Below, piece after piece: positions 34,266 to 43,802 of a DNA stretch of 64,000 bases; within the stretch, counting starts at the first letter, position 1, and every line of letters starts with the position of its first letter. The notes beneath the pieces are model-generated. The model did no database searches, was not told where the DNA came from, and was given only the letters and a program-made list of their open reading frames with translations. The stretch lies in NCBI RefSeq assembly GCF_002270415.1, contig NZ_NNRI01000024.1, positions 95,217-159,216 on the forward strand, written 5' to 3'. This DNA is from Mesorhizobium sophorae (GTDB lineage Bacteria > Pseudomonadota > Alphaproteobacteria > Rhizobiales > Rhizobiaceae). Position numbers and translations under genes: made by a program.

Positions 34266-34877
34266 TCACGACATGATTCCGAGGCGTTCGAGGTCTGCCT
34301 GAAGCGTCTTGGCATCGGTGAACAGCACCGCTTGCCAGCCGGCCGCCTTGGCGCCGTCGACGTTCTTCTGGCTGTCGTCGATGAACAGCGTGGCCGACGG
34401 CTCGAGCCCGAACGCGGCGACGTGATGATCGTAGATGCCGCGGTCCGGCTTGATCATCCCGACTTCGCCGGAGATGGTGACGCCGCGCGGCCGTTCGAGA
34501 AAATCGAAGCGTTCGCGCGCCTCGGAGAGCGTGTCGCTGGCGAAATTGGTCAGCATGGTCACGTCGTGGCCGCTCTCGATAAGGCCGACCATGATGGCGA
34601 CACTGTCGTCATAGGCGTGCGGCACCATGTCGTGCCAGTAGCGACGAAAATTGCGGATGTTTTCCGCGTGATCGGGATGCTCCGCGATCAGCAGCGCCTC
34701 GGCCTCTTGCCATGTCCGGCCGCGATCCTGCTCGATGTTCCAGTCATGCGTGCAGACATTGTCGAAGAACCACTTTCTCTCTTCGGCATCCGGAATGAGG
34801 CGGCTGAACGGGATATTCGGATCGTAGTGGATCAGCACTCTGCCGATGTCGAAAACGATGTGGCGGATTTCAGTCAT
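34266..34877 (-). CDS. HAD family phosphatase, YihX-like
   Basis: A 203-residue HAD hydrolase. Motif I reads VFDIGRVLIHYD: the nucleophile Asp is kept but the usual second Asp (DxD) is Gly, as in YihX-type sugar-phosphate phosphatases. Motif II is VTMLTNFASDTL, motif III includes GMIKPDRGIYDHH, and motif IV is LFIDDSQKNVDGAKAAGW. Substrate unknown. The ATG at 34877 lies inside the last codons of mutY (8-base overlap), so the two genes are co-transcribed. Confidence 0.9.
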   Translation of the reverse strand: MTEIRHIVFDIGRVLIHYDPNIPFSRLIPDAEERKWFFDNVCTHDWNIEQDRGRTWQEAEALLIAEHPDHAENIRNFRRYWHDMVPHAYDDSVAIMVGLIESGHDVTMLTNFASDTLSEARERFDFLERPRGVTISGEVGMIKPDRGIYDHHVAAFGLEPSATLFIDDSQKNVDGAKAAGWQAVLFTDAKTLQADLERLGIMS

Positions 34878-36003
34878 GGGGCCTCTTTGCACTGTGTGGC
34901 GACGGTTTTTTCGTCGCGCCGGGTATCGCAGCCTCGATTGCCTTTTTCATGACAGTGGGTAGTGCTTCGCCCGAAATGTCTGAAGGCAGCGACCAGAAAT
35001 GGCCGGCCGGCGTCTCGCCGTTCGTGTGGGCAAGGAACACGTCGAGCTCGAGCGCGAAATGGGTGAAGACGTGCGCGATCCGCCCCGTGGGCTTCCAGTT
35101 GCCGGGAAAGGGTGCGGCCGCTTGCGTGGTGGCGCCATCGATCCGCGCTGTCCAGGCGGTCGTCGGCACTTCGGTCATGCCGCCAAGCAGGCCTTTCTCC
35201 GCCCGCTTGCGCAGCAGGACGGCGCCGTCGCCCCGCACGGCGACGAAGGCCGCACCGCGCCGCAGCGGCTTGTCGGCCTTGGGCAGCCGCACCGGGAAAT
35301 GTTCGGGGTCACCTGAAACGACCGCGCTGCAATCTTCGCGCAGCGGGCACAACATGCAGCTCGGCCGGCGTGGCGTGCAGATGGTGGCGCCGAGATCCAT
35401 CATCGCCTGGGCGAAATCGCCCGGCCTTGTCCCTGGCACCATGCGCTCGACATGGGCGCGTATCTCGGCCTTGGCTTCGCTCAGCGGCGTTGTGATCGAA
35501 AACAGCCGGGAGATGACGCGTTCGACATTGCCGTCGACGACGGCGGCGGGGCGGTCGAAGGCGATCGCGGTGATCGCCGCCGATGTATAGGCGCCGATGC
35601 CGGGCAGTTCCCTGAGGCCGGCTTCCGTGTCGGGAAACCGGCCGCCGCGCTGGGCCACCAGGTCGGCGCAGGCCTTGAGATTGCGCGCGCGGGAATAGTA
35701 GCCGAGCCCGGCCCAGGCCTTCATCACATCCTCGGTCGGTGCCGCGGCCAGCGCCCCGACATCAGGCCATTTCTCGACGAAGACGCGAAAATAGGCCTTC
35801 ACCGCTTCGACAGTGGTTTGCTGCAGCATGACTTCGGACAGCCAGATACGGTAGGGATCGGGCATCACGCCGCGCGCATGCTCACGCGGCGTGATGCGCC
35901 ACGGCAACTCGCGATGATGCACATCGTACCAGCCGAGCAGGCGGGACGCGATGTCGGCACCGAATGGGGGTGTGGTCTTGCGGGTCTGGTCTGCTGGTGC
36001 CAT
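34870..36003 (-). CDS. mutY: A/G-specific adenine DNA glycosylase
   Basis: A 377-residue enzyme that removes adenine mispaired with 8-oxoguanine. The catalytic Glu is in WLSEVMLQQTTVEAV, the helix-hairpin-helix in ELPGIGAYTSAAITAIAF, and the catalytic Asp in VVDGNVERVISRL. The 4Fe-4S cluster follows as C-x6-C-x2-C-x5-C (CTPRRPSCMLCPLREDC). A C-terminal NUDIX-like domain (FVAVRGDGAVLLRKR) reads 8-oxoG. The ATG at 36003 gives MAPADQT; the frame is open upstream inside the divergent gene. It diverges from the DUF721 gene across 48 bases. Confidence 0.96.
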   Translation of the reverse strand: MAPADQTRKTTPPFGADIASRLLGWYDVHHRELPWRITPREHARGVMPDPYRIWLSEVMLQQTTVEAVKAYFRVFVEKWPDVGALAAAPTEDVMKAWAGLGYYSRARNLKACADLVAQRGGRFPDTEAGLRELPGIGAYTSAAITAIAFDRPAAVVDGNVERVISRLFSITTPLSEAKAEIRAHVERMVPGTRPGDFAQAMMDLGATICTPRRPSCMLCPLREDCSAVVSGDPEHFPVRLPKADKPLRRGAAFVAVRGDGAVLLRKRAEKGLLGGMTEVPTTAWTARIDGATTQAAAPFPGNWKPTGRIAHVFTHFALELDVFLAHTNGETPAGHFWSLPSDISGEALPTVMKKAIEAAIPGATKKPSPHSAKRPHD

Positions 36004-36051
36004 TGATCGGGAATTGGCCTTGGCCGATGCTGGTGAGGCTGGAGAACGTAC

Positions 36052-36552
36052 ATGGCAGGGAGAACGCCCTACGGCAATCCCGTCCCGGTTAGCGATCTTG
36101 CGACCAAAATCCTCGACCCGGTGCTGCGCAAGCGGGCCGGCATTTCGATCGGCCTCGTCCAGTCGTGGGAAGAGATCGCCGGGCCACGCCTTGCCAGCCG
36201 CTCGCGTCCCGAAAAAATCCAGTGGCCGCGCCGCATGCATGAAGACGATCCGTTCGAGCCGGCGGTGCTGGTCATCGCCTGCGAAGGCATGGCGGCGCTG
36301 CATCTGCAGCACGAGACCGGCGAGATCATCAACCGGGTCAACGCCTTCCTCGGTTTCACCGCCATCAGCCGGATCAGGATCCTGCAGAAGCCGGTGACAG
36401 CGGACCAAGGAAAGCGCAAACCGACCTTCAGGCCGCTGACCGCGGCCGAGAAGACGAAACTGTCCTCGACCGTCGGCCTGGTCGACGATGATGGGCTGCG
36501 CGCCTCGCTGGAAAGGCTCGGCGCCACCATTCTGGGCGAAAGGAAGTCATAG
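36052..36552 (+). CDS. DUF721/DciA family protein
   Basis: A 166-residue protein of the DUF721 family, whose studied members (DciA) load the replicative helicase DnaB. The core runs from DLATKILDPVLRKRAGISIG through WEEIAGPRLASRSRPEKIQW to VLVIACEGMAALHLQHETGE, the KH-like fold of the family. The C-terminal half (after about residue 115) is charged and probably flexible. The helicase-loading role is inferred from the family. It shares a 48-base divergent promoter region with mutY. Confidence 0.85.
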   Translation: MAGRTPYGNPVPVSDLATKILDPVLRKRAGISIGLVQSWEEIAGPRLASRSRPEKIQWPRRMHEDDPFEPAVLVIACEGMAALHLQHETGEIINRVNAFLGFTAISRIRILQKPVTADQGKRKPTFRPLTAAEKTKLSSTVGLVDDDGLRASLERLGATILGERKS

Positions 36553-36694
36553 ATTTGTCGTCAATATCTCGCATTCGTGATCGCCCCTGTCAGGTTTGGC
36601 GATTGGATTGGGGATGGAGATGCCTTAATTCGCGCCAACTCTCGCCTTTTCGTGCCTTTGCATTGCAAAATCCAACTCTTGTCAGGTGATTCGT

Positions 36695-37438
36695 ATGAAC
36701 CGTCCCCCGTTTGGCCAAAGCTTGTCTCGCAGAAACGTCCTGACTTCGCTGGCCGCCATCCCGGCGGTCGCCCTGCTCGCCGCCTGCAGCGACTCTGACG
36801 AGCAAGCCAAGGCGGCGGATGTAAAGCCCGCGGACCCGGCCGCGCCTGCGAAGCCGGCCACGCCGGCCGCCGCTACGGCACCGGAAGCCCAGGGCACCGT
36901 GGATATGGCTGAACTGCTGAAGCCGGGTGCGCTGCCCGACAAGCAGCTTGGCAAGGACGACGCCAAGGTCACCATCGTCGAATACGCCTCGATGACCTGC
37001 CCGCATTGCGCGCATTTCGCCGAGACCACCTTTCCGGACCTGAAGACCAAGTACATCGACACCGGCAAGGCCCGCTACATCCTGCGCGAATTCCCGTTCG
37101 ATCCGAGCGCCGAAGCCGGATTCATGCTGGCGCGCTGCGCCAAGGATAACTATTTCCCGATGGTGGACGTGCTGTTCAGGCAGCAGGCGAACTGGGTTGG
37201 AGTGCCCAATACCAAGGATGCGCTGCTGCAGATCTCCAAGCTGGCCGGTTTTACACAGGAGTCCTTCGAGGCCTGCTTGACGGACCAGAAACTTCTGGAC
37301 GATGTGAGATCGGTCCAGAAGCGCGGCGCCAATGAATTCAAGGTCGACTCGACACCGACCTTCTTCATCAACGGTAAGACCTACAAGGGGGCGATGTCGA
37401 TTGCGGAAATGTCGGCCATTATCGACCCTCTGCTCTGA
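36695..37438 (+). CDS. DsbA-family thiol oxidoreductase, lipoprotein-like
   Basis: A protein of 247 residues. The N terminus carries a twin-arginine-like SRRNV and a lipobox-like LLAACSDSD. A Pro/Ala/Lys linker (about 30-70) follows, then a DsbA/thioredoxin_4 domain with the active site YASMTCPHCAHFAETTFPDL. The cis-Pro loop is STPTFFINGKTYKGA. It probably catalyses disulfide exchange at the outer face of the membrane. ATG at 36695 is used; a GTG nine bases upstream is in frame. It precedes smc by about 105 bases in the same direction. Confidence 0.92.
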   Translation: MNRPPFGQSLSRRNVLTSLAAIPAVALLAACSDSDEQAKAADVKPADPAAPAKPATPAAATAPEAQGTVDMAELLKPGALPDKQLGKDDAKVTIVEYASMTCPHCAHFAETTFPDLKTKYIDTGKARYILREFPFDPSAEAGFMLARCAKDNYFPMVDVLFRQQANWVGVPNTKDALLQISKLAGFTQESFEACLTDQKLLDDVRSVQKRGANEFKVDSTPTFFINGKTYKGAMSIAEMSAIIDPLL

Positions 37439-37543
37439 CGCTCAGGCAGCATCGAAGCGGCCGCGCCCGGCGCCGGTCGCCCATTTGCCTTGCCGTGGAA
37501 ACCACGGCACATCTTTGCTGAATCCGCTTAGCGGGCGGCGCGA

Positions 37544-40500
37544 ATGAAGTTTTCGCGCCTTCGCCTCCTTGGTTTCAAGTCCTTCGTCGAGCCCGGCGAG
37601 TTCGTCATCGAGCGGGGCCTGACGGGCATTGTCGGGCCGAATGGCTGCGGCAAGTCGAACCTGGTCGAGGCGCTGCGCTGGGTAATGGGCGAAAGCTCCT
37701 ACAAGAACATGCGCGCGTCCGGCATGGACGACGTCATCTTTTCCGGCTCGGGCACGCGACCGGCACGCAACACCGCTGAAGTCACGCTTTTCCTCGACAA
37801 CAGCGACCGCTCGGCGCCCGCTGCCTTCAACGATGCCGACGAGTTGCAGGTGTCGCGCCGGATCGAACGCGAGGCGGGCTCGCTCTATCGCATCAACGGC
37901 AAGGAAGCGCGCGCCAAGGATGTCCAGCTCCTGTTCGCCGACCAGTCGACCGGCGCGCGCTCGCCATCGATGGTCGGGCAGGGCCGCATCGGCGAGCTGA
38001 TCCAGGCCAAGCCGCAGGCGCGCCGCGCCTTGCTCGAAGAGGCCGCCGGCATTTCCGGCCTGCACACCCGTCGCCACGAGGCCGAGTTGCGGCTGAAGGC
38101 GGCCGAGCAGAACCTGGAGCGCCTGGACGACGTCGTCGGCGAGCTGGAAAGCCAGATCGAAAGTCTGAAGCGCCAGGCGCGCCAGGCGTCACGCTTCAAG
38201 AACCTGTCGGCCGATATCCGCAAGGCGGAAGCGACGCTGCTGCATCTGCGCTGGACACTGGCCAAGACACAGGAAGGCGAGGCGCGCTCGGCGCTGGCGG
38301 TTGCCACCGCGCTGGTCGGTGACCGCGCCGCAGCCCAGATGGCCGCCGCAAGGGAGCAAGGCATTGGCGCCCACCGCCTGCCGGAGCTGCGCGACGCGGA
38401 AGCCGCCGCTGCCGCCGCCTTCCAGCGCCTGTCGATCGCCAAGTCGCAGATCGAGGAGGAAGCCGGCCGCATCCGCGCCCGTCAGGGCGAACTCGAGCGC
38501 CGGCTGCAGCAGCTCGACGGCGACATTGCGCGCGAGGAGCGCATGGTCCGCGACAATGCGGATATTCTTGAGCGCCTTCGCACCGAAGAAGCCGCGCTCA
38601 ATTCCGAAAATGCCGGTGCTGCCGAGCGCGAAGCCAGCACCCGCGCGGCTTTCGAACAGGCGGCATCGACGCTTGCGGCAAGCGAAGCCAAACTCGCCGC
38701 GCTGACCGCCGAGCGGGCCGAGGCTGCCGCCTCGCGCAACCAGATCGAACGGACGCTGCGCGACACCGCCGAGCGCCGCGACCGTTTCGGCCGTCAGCTT
38801 GCCGATGTCGACCGGGAACTGTCTGATATCCTCTCCAAGGTCGCCGGCCTGCCGGATCCGGCCGAGAAGCGCATGCTGGTCGAACAGGCGATGGCGCTGC
38901 TGGATGAGGCCGAGGCTGCCGTGGCGCAGGCCGAGCAATCGGTCATCGATGCCCGTGCCACTGAGAGCGCGGCCCGGCCGCCGCTGCAGGACGCCAGGGC
39001 CGAGCTGGCACGCATCGAGACCGAAGCACGCACGCTGGCCAAGATCCTGAATGCCGCCAGCGGCGATCTCTTCCCGGCGGTATTGGAGCAGATCAGCGTC
39101 GAGCGTGGCTTCGAGACGGCGCTGGGTGCTGCGCTTGGCGAAGACCTCGACGTGCCGCTCGACCGCAGCGCACCGGTGCATTGGGGCGAAAGCGAGATCC
39201 AGCCCGGCGACGCGGCTCTGCCTGAAGGCGTCAGGAGCCTTGCCAGCGTCGTTCACGCGCCGGCACAGCTTGCCCGCCGCCTGGCGCAGATCGGTATCGT
39301 TGTATCAGGCGATGGCCGCCGGCTGCAGGCGCTTCTTGCTCCCGGCCAGCGGCTGGTCAGCCGCGAGGGCGCGCTCTGGCGCTGGGACGGCTTTACCGCC
39401 AGTGCCGACGCGCCGACCGCCGCCGCGCAAAGGCTGGCGCAGAAGAACCGGCTGGCTGAACTTGATGCCGAAGCGGTGCAGGCGACGCTCGTCCTGCGCC
39501 AGGCCGAGGAGGCACTGGCCCAGGCCGAACAGGCGCTTCGCCTGGCGAGCGAGACCGAGCGCAACGCGCGCCAGGCCGGGCGTGACGCCCAGCATCGGCT
39601 GGACGCCGCCCGCAACGCACTGGCCGAGGCTGAAAAGGCCGGCGGCGAATTGGCGAGCCGCCGCGCGGCCCTGGATGAGGCGCGCGCCCGCATCGTAGAC
39701 AGCCATGAGGAGACTTCGGCGGCCTTCGCCGAAGCCGAAATGCTGCTGCAGGACGCGCCCGATCTCGGCGATTTGCAATTGCAGCTCGAACAGTCCGCGG
39801 CCAATGTCGCCCGCGATCGCGCCACGCTTGCCGATGCGCGTGCCGTGCATGAGGGGCTGCGCCGCGAAGCCGAGGCGCGCACGCGCCGGCTCGATGCCAT
39901 TGGCGCCGAGCGCAGCAACTGGCTGGAGCGGGCCGAGAACGCCTCGACGCAGATCGCTTCGCTTGGCGAACGCAAGGCCGAGGCCGAGGCCGAACGCGAG
40001 CGGCTGGCCGATGCGCCCGATGAAATCGACGCCAAGCGGCGCGCCTTGCTGTCACAGCTGACGGAGGCCGAGACCTTGCGCAAGGCGGCGGCCGACCGTC
40101 TGCAGGAAGCGGAAAACCGGCAATCCGAAATGGACAAGGCGGCCACCGGCGCCATCCAGTCGCTGGCCGAGGCGCGCGAGACCCGCGTCCGCGCCGAAGA
40201 GCGGCTGACCGCGGCCGACGAACGCCGGCTGGAGGTCGAGGCGCGCATCCAGGAAACGCTGAACACGCCGCCGCATCTGGTCATCCGCCACACCGGTCTG
40301 GAGGCCGACAGCCCGATGCCGGAAATGGCCGAGATCGAGCGCCAGCTCGACCGGCTGAAGATCGAGCGCGAACGGCTCGGCGCCGTCAATCTGCGTGCCG
40401 AGGAAGAGCAGAAGGAGCTTTCCGACAGGCTGGAGACGATCGTGTCGGAGCGCGAAGACATCATCGAGGCGATCCGCAAGCTCAGGCAAGCGATCCAAAG

Positions 40501-41002
40501 CCTGAACCGCGAAGGCCGCGAGCGGTTGCTTGCCGCCTTCGACGTGGTCAACAGCCATTTCCAGCGGCTGTTCTCGCATCTGTTCGGCGGCGGCACGGCG
40601 GAATTGCAGCTGATCGAATCCGACGATCCGCTCGAGGCCGGGCTTGAAATCCTGGCCCGCCCGCCGGGCAAGAAGCCGCAGACCATGACGCTGCTGTCCG
40701 GTGGCGAGCAGGCATTGACGGCGATGTCGCTGATCTTTGCCGTGTTCCTGACCAATCCGGCGCCGATCTGCGTGCTCGACGAAGTGGACGCACCGCTCGA
40801 CGATCACAATGTCGAGCGTTTCTGCAATCTGATGGACGAGATGGCCGCCACCACCGAGACGCGTTTCGTCATCATCACCCACAACCCGATCACCATGGCG
40901 CGCATGAACCGGCTGTTCGGCGTCACGATGGCCGAGCAGGGTGTCAGCCAGCTCGTCTCGGTCGACCTGCAGGCCGCCGAAGCGATGCGCGAAGCGAGCT
41001 GA
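37544..41002 (+). CDS. smc: Chromosome segregation protein SMC
   Basis: A 1152-residue condensin ATPase that organises and segregates the chromosome. The N-terminal head has Walker A in GIVGPNGCGKSNLVEALRWV. Two long coiled coils (about 165-510 and 660-930, very rich in Ala, Glu and Arg) flank a hinge around residues 515-640. The C-terminal head carries the signature LLSGGEQALTAMSLIFAVF and Walker B PICVLDEVDAPLDD. No scpA/scpB genes are in the window. It lies close to ccrM, mutY and the DUF721 gene. Start and length are normal. Confidence 0.97.
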   Translation: MKFSRLRLLGFKSFVEPGEFVIERGLTGIVGPNGCGKSNLVEALRWVMGESSYKNMRASGMDDVIFSGSGTRPARNTAEVTLFLDNSDRSAPAAFNDADELQVSRRIEREAGSLYRINGKEARAKDVQLLFADQSTGARSPSMVGQGRIGELIQAKPQARRALLEEAAGISGLHTRRHEAELRLKAAEQNLERLDDVVGELESQIESLKRQARQASRFKNLSADIRKAEATLLHLRWTLAKTQEGEARSALAVATALVGDRAAAQMAAAREQGIGAHRLPELRDAEAAAAAAFQRLSIAKSQIEEEAGRIRARQGELERRLQQLDGDIAREERMVRDNADILERLRTEEAALNSENAGAAEREASTRAAFEQAASTLAASEAKLAALTAERAEAAASRNQIERTLRDTAERRDRFGRQLADVDRELSDILSKVAGLPDPAEKRMLVEQAMALLDEAEAAVAQAEQSVIDARATESAARPPLQDARAELARIETEARTLAKILNAASGDLFPAVLEQISVERGFETALGAALGEDLDVPLDRSAPVHWGESEIQPGDAALPEGVRSLASVVHAPAQLARRLAQIGIVVSGDGRRLQALLAPGQRLVSREGALWRWDGFTASADAPTAAAQRLAQKNRLAELDAEAVQATLVLRQAEEALAQAEQALRLASETERNARQAGRDAQHRLDAARNALAEAEKAGGELASRRAALDEARARIVDSHEETSAAFAEAEMLLQDAPDLGDLQLQLEQSAANVARDRATLADARAVHEGLRREAEARTRRLDAIGAERSNWLERAENASTQIASLGERKAEAEAERERLADAPDEIDAKRRALLSQLTEAETLRKAAADRLQEAENRQSEMDKAATGAIQSLAEARETRVRAEERLTAADERRLEVEARIQETLNTPPHLVIRHTGLEADSPMPEMAEIERQLDRLKIERERLGAVNLRAEEEQKELSDRLETIVSEREDIIEAIRKLRQAIQSLNREGRERLLAAFDVVNSHFQRLFSHLFGGGTAELQLIESDDPLEAGLEILARPPGKKPQTMTLLSGGEQALTAMSLIFAVFLTNPAPICVLDEVDAPLDDHNVERFCNLMDEMAATTETRFVIITHNPITMARMNRLFGVTMAEQGVSQLVSVDLQAAEAMREAS

Positions 41003-41026
41003 GCCGCCGCGCGACGCGCCGGCGAT

Positions 41027-41130
41027 CTAAAGCGCGTCGCGTTGAAACGGATTCAGGCGCCGCGCTTCAAGTCTTTGTTTTTATGCATGTCGTTGCCCCA
41101 AGCTCGGGGCCGCTTTTGGGCGACATGCAT
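41027..41130 (-). repeat. Family A intergenic repeat, most complete copy
   Basis: Read on the minus strand it runs ATGCATGTCGCCCAAAAG, a GGCCCC/GGGGC hairpin part, CAACGACATGCAT, AAAACAAAGACTTGAAGCGC, and ends GCGACGCGCTTTAG. The outer and inner ATGCATGTCG/CGACATGCAT blocks are inverted repeats. It fills the gap between smc and the GT25-ligase gene, whose TGA stop is its first bases (TGATGCATGTCG). Confidence 0.8.
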
Positions 41131-43220
41131 CAAAAATAGGTTCTCGGCTCGACAAGGTTCTTCTGCTGGCGAAGGTAGAAACAATAGAAGCCGAATGCGG
41201 CAGCGAGCCACATGAAGGCCTCGCCGATCGCCAGCCGGTTGTTCGAATTGCTGAGGACGGTGAGGGCGAAGAAGACCAACGTTGAGATGTAGCAGGGCCA
41301 TACGGCCGGAGCGACAAGCTTGGCCCGCACGGCCAGCAGGACCTGCCTGGACGACCAGGTGTAGAGTAGGCCGAAGAACGCCAGCCCGACCACGCCGTAG
41401 CGCACGGCTATCTCCAGATAGCCGTTGTGGAAGACGTTGAAGATCATGGGGTGGTAGGTTCTGTTCTGCCATTCGGTGAGCCAGCTGGAACTGGCTCCGA
41501 AGATCGGGTGGCGTTTCCAGACCTCGATCGCATCGGCCCACAGCATCAGCCGTTCCCTGGCCGCTAAGGGAACCGTATTGCTGGCGATGGCGCGGTCGAA
41601 GGCCGGGAGGACGCCATGGCTGAGCGCATCCGAAACCAGGTTCTTGACGAAGATCATGGTGTCGCCGGCGGTGGACCAGAAGATATTGTGCATGGCGACG
41701 ACGCTGGCAGCAACGATTGCCAGCACGCCGCCTCCGATCATCAGCTCGCGGCGATGGCCTCTCGCCAGCGTCATGATCGCCAGCAGAAGCAGGACGAGTG
41801 CGAGCGCAAGCCAGACGCCCTTCGACCGCAGCGCAATGATGTTGGCGAAGGCAAACAGCAGGACGGCTGTCGACAGCGCCCAGTGCAGGCTCCTGGATAC
41901 CTTGTTCAGGTCCGTTCTTTGGGCCGTGTATGCCATGAATTGCAGCGTGCAAAGGAAGATGAAACCAGCCGCCACCGACGCGTGAATGGGATTGTTGAAA
42001 AGCCATGGCTCCGGTCTGGTTCCGTGAAGGATGTCCGAATAGCCGGTGTCCGCCGCCAGGAAGACAAGGCTGAGGATCATGAACCAGAGGACGAGCTGCC
42101 CAGGCCGCCTGACAAACAGCAAGAGCGCGAAGCCGGTCGTCGCATAAAACAGCGGAAACAGGTAGATGCCTTCGGCGGCACCCAACTGGTGGGTGCCGAA
42201 ATAGACGATCGCCAGTCGGATGAAGACATAGAGCGACCAACCCAGGCAGAGCCCGCCGACCCATCCGATCAGTGGCTTGCTGTAGGTCCACAGGTCCCGT
42301 CTGAACCAGCGGATGGCCGCGACCGCGGCGAGTGCCATCCCCGCGAAGCGGTAAGTGTCAGCCTCGCGCCAGACTGCGGAGGCCATGGCGAGAATGGCGA
42401 ATACCGCAAGGACCAGAAACACTGTGTAGCGCGGCGCGTCGGCCCTGGCATAATCCGGAATTTCGCGCGGCAAGGGCGGCCGCAGCAGGACGTGATGCAG
42501 GCGGCTCAACTCGTCCTTGGCCCGGAACGCCCCGGCGTCCAGCCGGCTCGGCCAGGCAAGCCGCGCGAATTTGTAGCTGCCCGAGGGGCCAGCTATGCCG
42601 GAAATCTTGCTGCTGGCGGCGAAGCCGAGCACGTTTTTGCGGACCGAATAGACTTTCAGGCCGGTATCCCAAAATCGTTCGAGTGCGACGTCCCACGGCA
42701 TTTTCATCACCGCGAGCGCCGACAACAGCCCTTGCGCGCCCTCCCGCGTCACCAGATAGGCCGCGGCCGAGCCCTGCGGGCCATGCAGCGCGCGACCGAT
42801 CTCGTCGCCTTCCGTCGTCTCGACGGCGCGCATGAAGAAGCTCATGCGATGGTTGTTTAGCTTGATGACGTCGAAATCCGGCACCGCGGCGATGATGGCC
42901 TGGATGCGCCGCATGGTGTTTTCGCTGAAGAGGACGTCGTCCTCTACAATCAGGCCATAGGCGCTGCCACCGGCCAGGAACGTTTCCAGCGCCTGGATGT
43001 GGCTGCGGTAACAGGCATATTCGCCGGGCAGAATGTCGCGCCCGCTCAACTTGCGCGCGGTTGGAAGATCGATCTCCGTCCAGTCCGCCTTGGCGAGCGC
43101 GCGGCCGTCGATAGCCGCAATGCGCTGCAAGGTCAGGCCGGCCGCTTCGGCGCTGGCGAGCAATTCGCTCCAGCGACCGGTCTCGCGATCGAGGTTGATG
43201 GCGAAGATGGGAAGGTTCAT
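41130..43220 (-). CDS. GT25 glycosyltransferase fused to O-antigen ligase
   Basis: A 696-residue protein of two parts. Residues 1 to about 230 match glycosyltransferase family 25 (LOS/LPS sugar transferase): IFAINLDRETGRW, IAAIDGR, GEYACYRSHIQALETFL and the acidic metal site IVEDDVLFSE at 91-100. Residues from about 265 to the end form around twelve helices with a large periplasmic loop (about 520-600, including WKRHPIFGASSSW and VFHNGYLEIAVRYGVVGL), the Wzy_C/WaaL pattern. It may add a sugar and ligate or polymerise a glycan. The stop lies in a repeat; the start is ATG at 43220. Confidence 0.87.
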   Translation of the reverse strand: MNLPIFAINLDRETGRWSELLASAEAAGLTLQRIAAIDGRALAKADWTEIDLPTARKLSGRDILPGEYACYRSHIQALETFLAGGSAYGLIVEDDVLFSENTMRRIQAIIAAVPDFDVIKLNNHRMSFFMRAVETTEGDEIGRALHGPQGSAAAYLVTREGAQGLLSALAVMKMPWDVALERFWDTGLKVYSVRKNVLGFAASSKISGIAGPSGSYKFARLAWPSRLDAGAFRAKDELSRLHHVLLRPPLPREIPDYARADAPRYTVFLVLAVFAILAMASAVWREADTYRFAGMALAAVAAIRWFRRDLWTYSKPLIGWVGGLCLGWSLYVFIRLAIVYFGTHQLGAAEGIYLFPLFYATTGFALLLFVRRPGQLVLWFMILSLVFLAADTGYSDILHGTRPEPWLFNNPIHASVAAGFIFLCTLQFMAYTAQRTDLNKVSRSLHWALSTAVLLFAFANIIALRSKGVWLALALVLLLLAIMTLARGHRRELMIGGGVLAIVAASVVAMHNIFWSTAGDTMIFVKNLVSDALSHGVLPAFDRAIASNTVPLAARERLMLWADAIEVWKRHPIFGASSSWLTEWQNRTYHPMIFNVFHNGYLEIAVRYGVVGLAFFGLLYTWSSRQVLLAVRAKLVAPAVWPCYISTLVFFALTVLSNSNNRLAIGEAFMWLAAAFGFYCFYLRQQKNLVEPRTYF

Positions 43221-43288
43221 TGAAGTTCCATTTTGACCGCCACCCGTCTTGGTGGAATCTTCGATGACCTTGTATGGAAAAGAGAGAG

Positions 43289-43402
43289 ATGTTCAAGGCT
43301 TATACTGTTGAGGCTATGTGCATGCTTTCGGACGGCCAGCTTGAAGAGATCGTCCGAGTTCGCGTGAGCCATCACATGGCCGCCACGCACCATGGTCGCT
43401 GA
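43289..43402 (+). CDS. Possible 37-residue small protein
   Basis: An ATG directly behind a purine-rich AGAGAGAG opens a frame of 37 codons (starts MFKAYTVEAM, ends HHMAATHHGR). A TTGACC/AATCTT pair with 17-base spacing lies upstream. It has no recognisable family, and base use alone does not prove coding. It could be a genuine micro-protein or chance. Confidence 0.2.
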   Translation: MFKAYTVEAMCMLSDGQLEEIVRVRVSHHMAATHHGR

Positions 43403-43782
43403 AAGGCAGTGCCGAGTGGCGGACAATGCACAAGCCCTCTGTGCATGACAATGAAACAGGTGATTGCGGCCAACGTACGATCAAAAAGCCGAAGAACACG
43501 ATCGGACGCCAAATCGGAATCTATCGGCGCTCGGCGTTTCCTGCGGTTGGCTTGTCCGCAACGATTGACCCTAGCGCAACAAGGCCGGCGCGTCCGCTTG
43601 CGGGGGGGGCGGGACGGACGCGCCGACGTCACCAACAACGCCGAGCCATCTTTCTGACGGGCACGACCGCGGCGGGTACGCCGGCAGCCATGCCGTTGCC
43701 TCGCCGAGATGGTCTTGGGTTGTAGGTCCGGTCCGGAGGGTGGGACCGCCGTCAAAATTTAACATGGGCGCGAGTGACTTGG

Positions 43783-43800
43783 CTGTTCCGCACGGAACAG
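43783..43800. repeat. Perfect 8-bp inverted repeat beside the Crp/Fnr stop
   Basis: CTGTTCCG and CGGAACAG are separated by CA, two bases past the stop of the minus-strand Crp/Fnr gene. There is no T-tract, so it could be an operator-like site or a hairpin that ends or protects the transcript. Confidence 0.45.
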
Positions 43801-43802
43801 TC

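Larger units (their letters stand above)
43221..43802. other. Sparsely coding 0.58-kb gap
   Basis: Between the GT25-ligase start and the Crp/Fnr stop I see no certain gene. It holds a run of nine G with a neighbouring GC block near 43600, one possible 37-codon ORF (43289-43402), a minus-strand frame of about 69 codons whose stop overlaps the GT25 start, and a palindrome at 43783. It should contain the GT25-ligase promoter. Confidence 0.5.

Noticed and set aside
43217..43426. 69-codon minus-strand frame overlapping the GT25 start by four bases
   Set aside because: The overlap is suggestive of coupling, but there is no clear ribosome site or family, and the alternative plus-strand ORF lies opposite to it.
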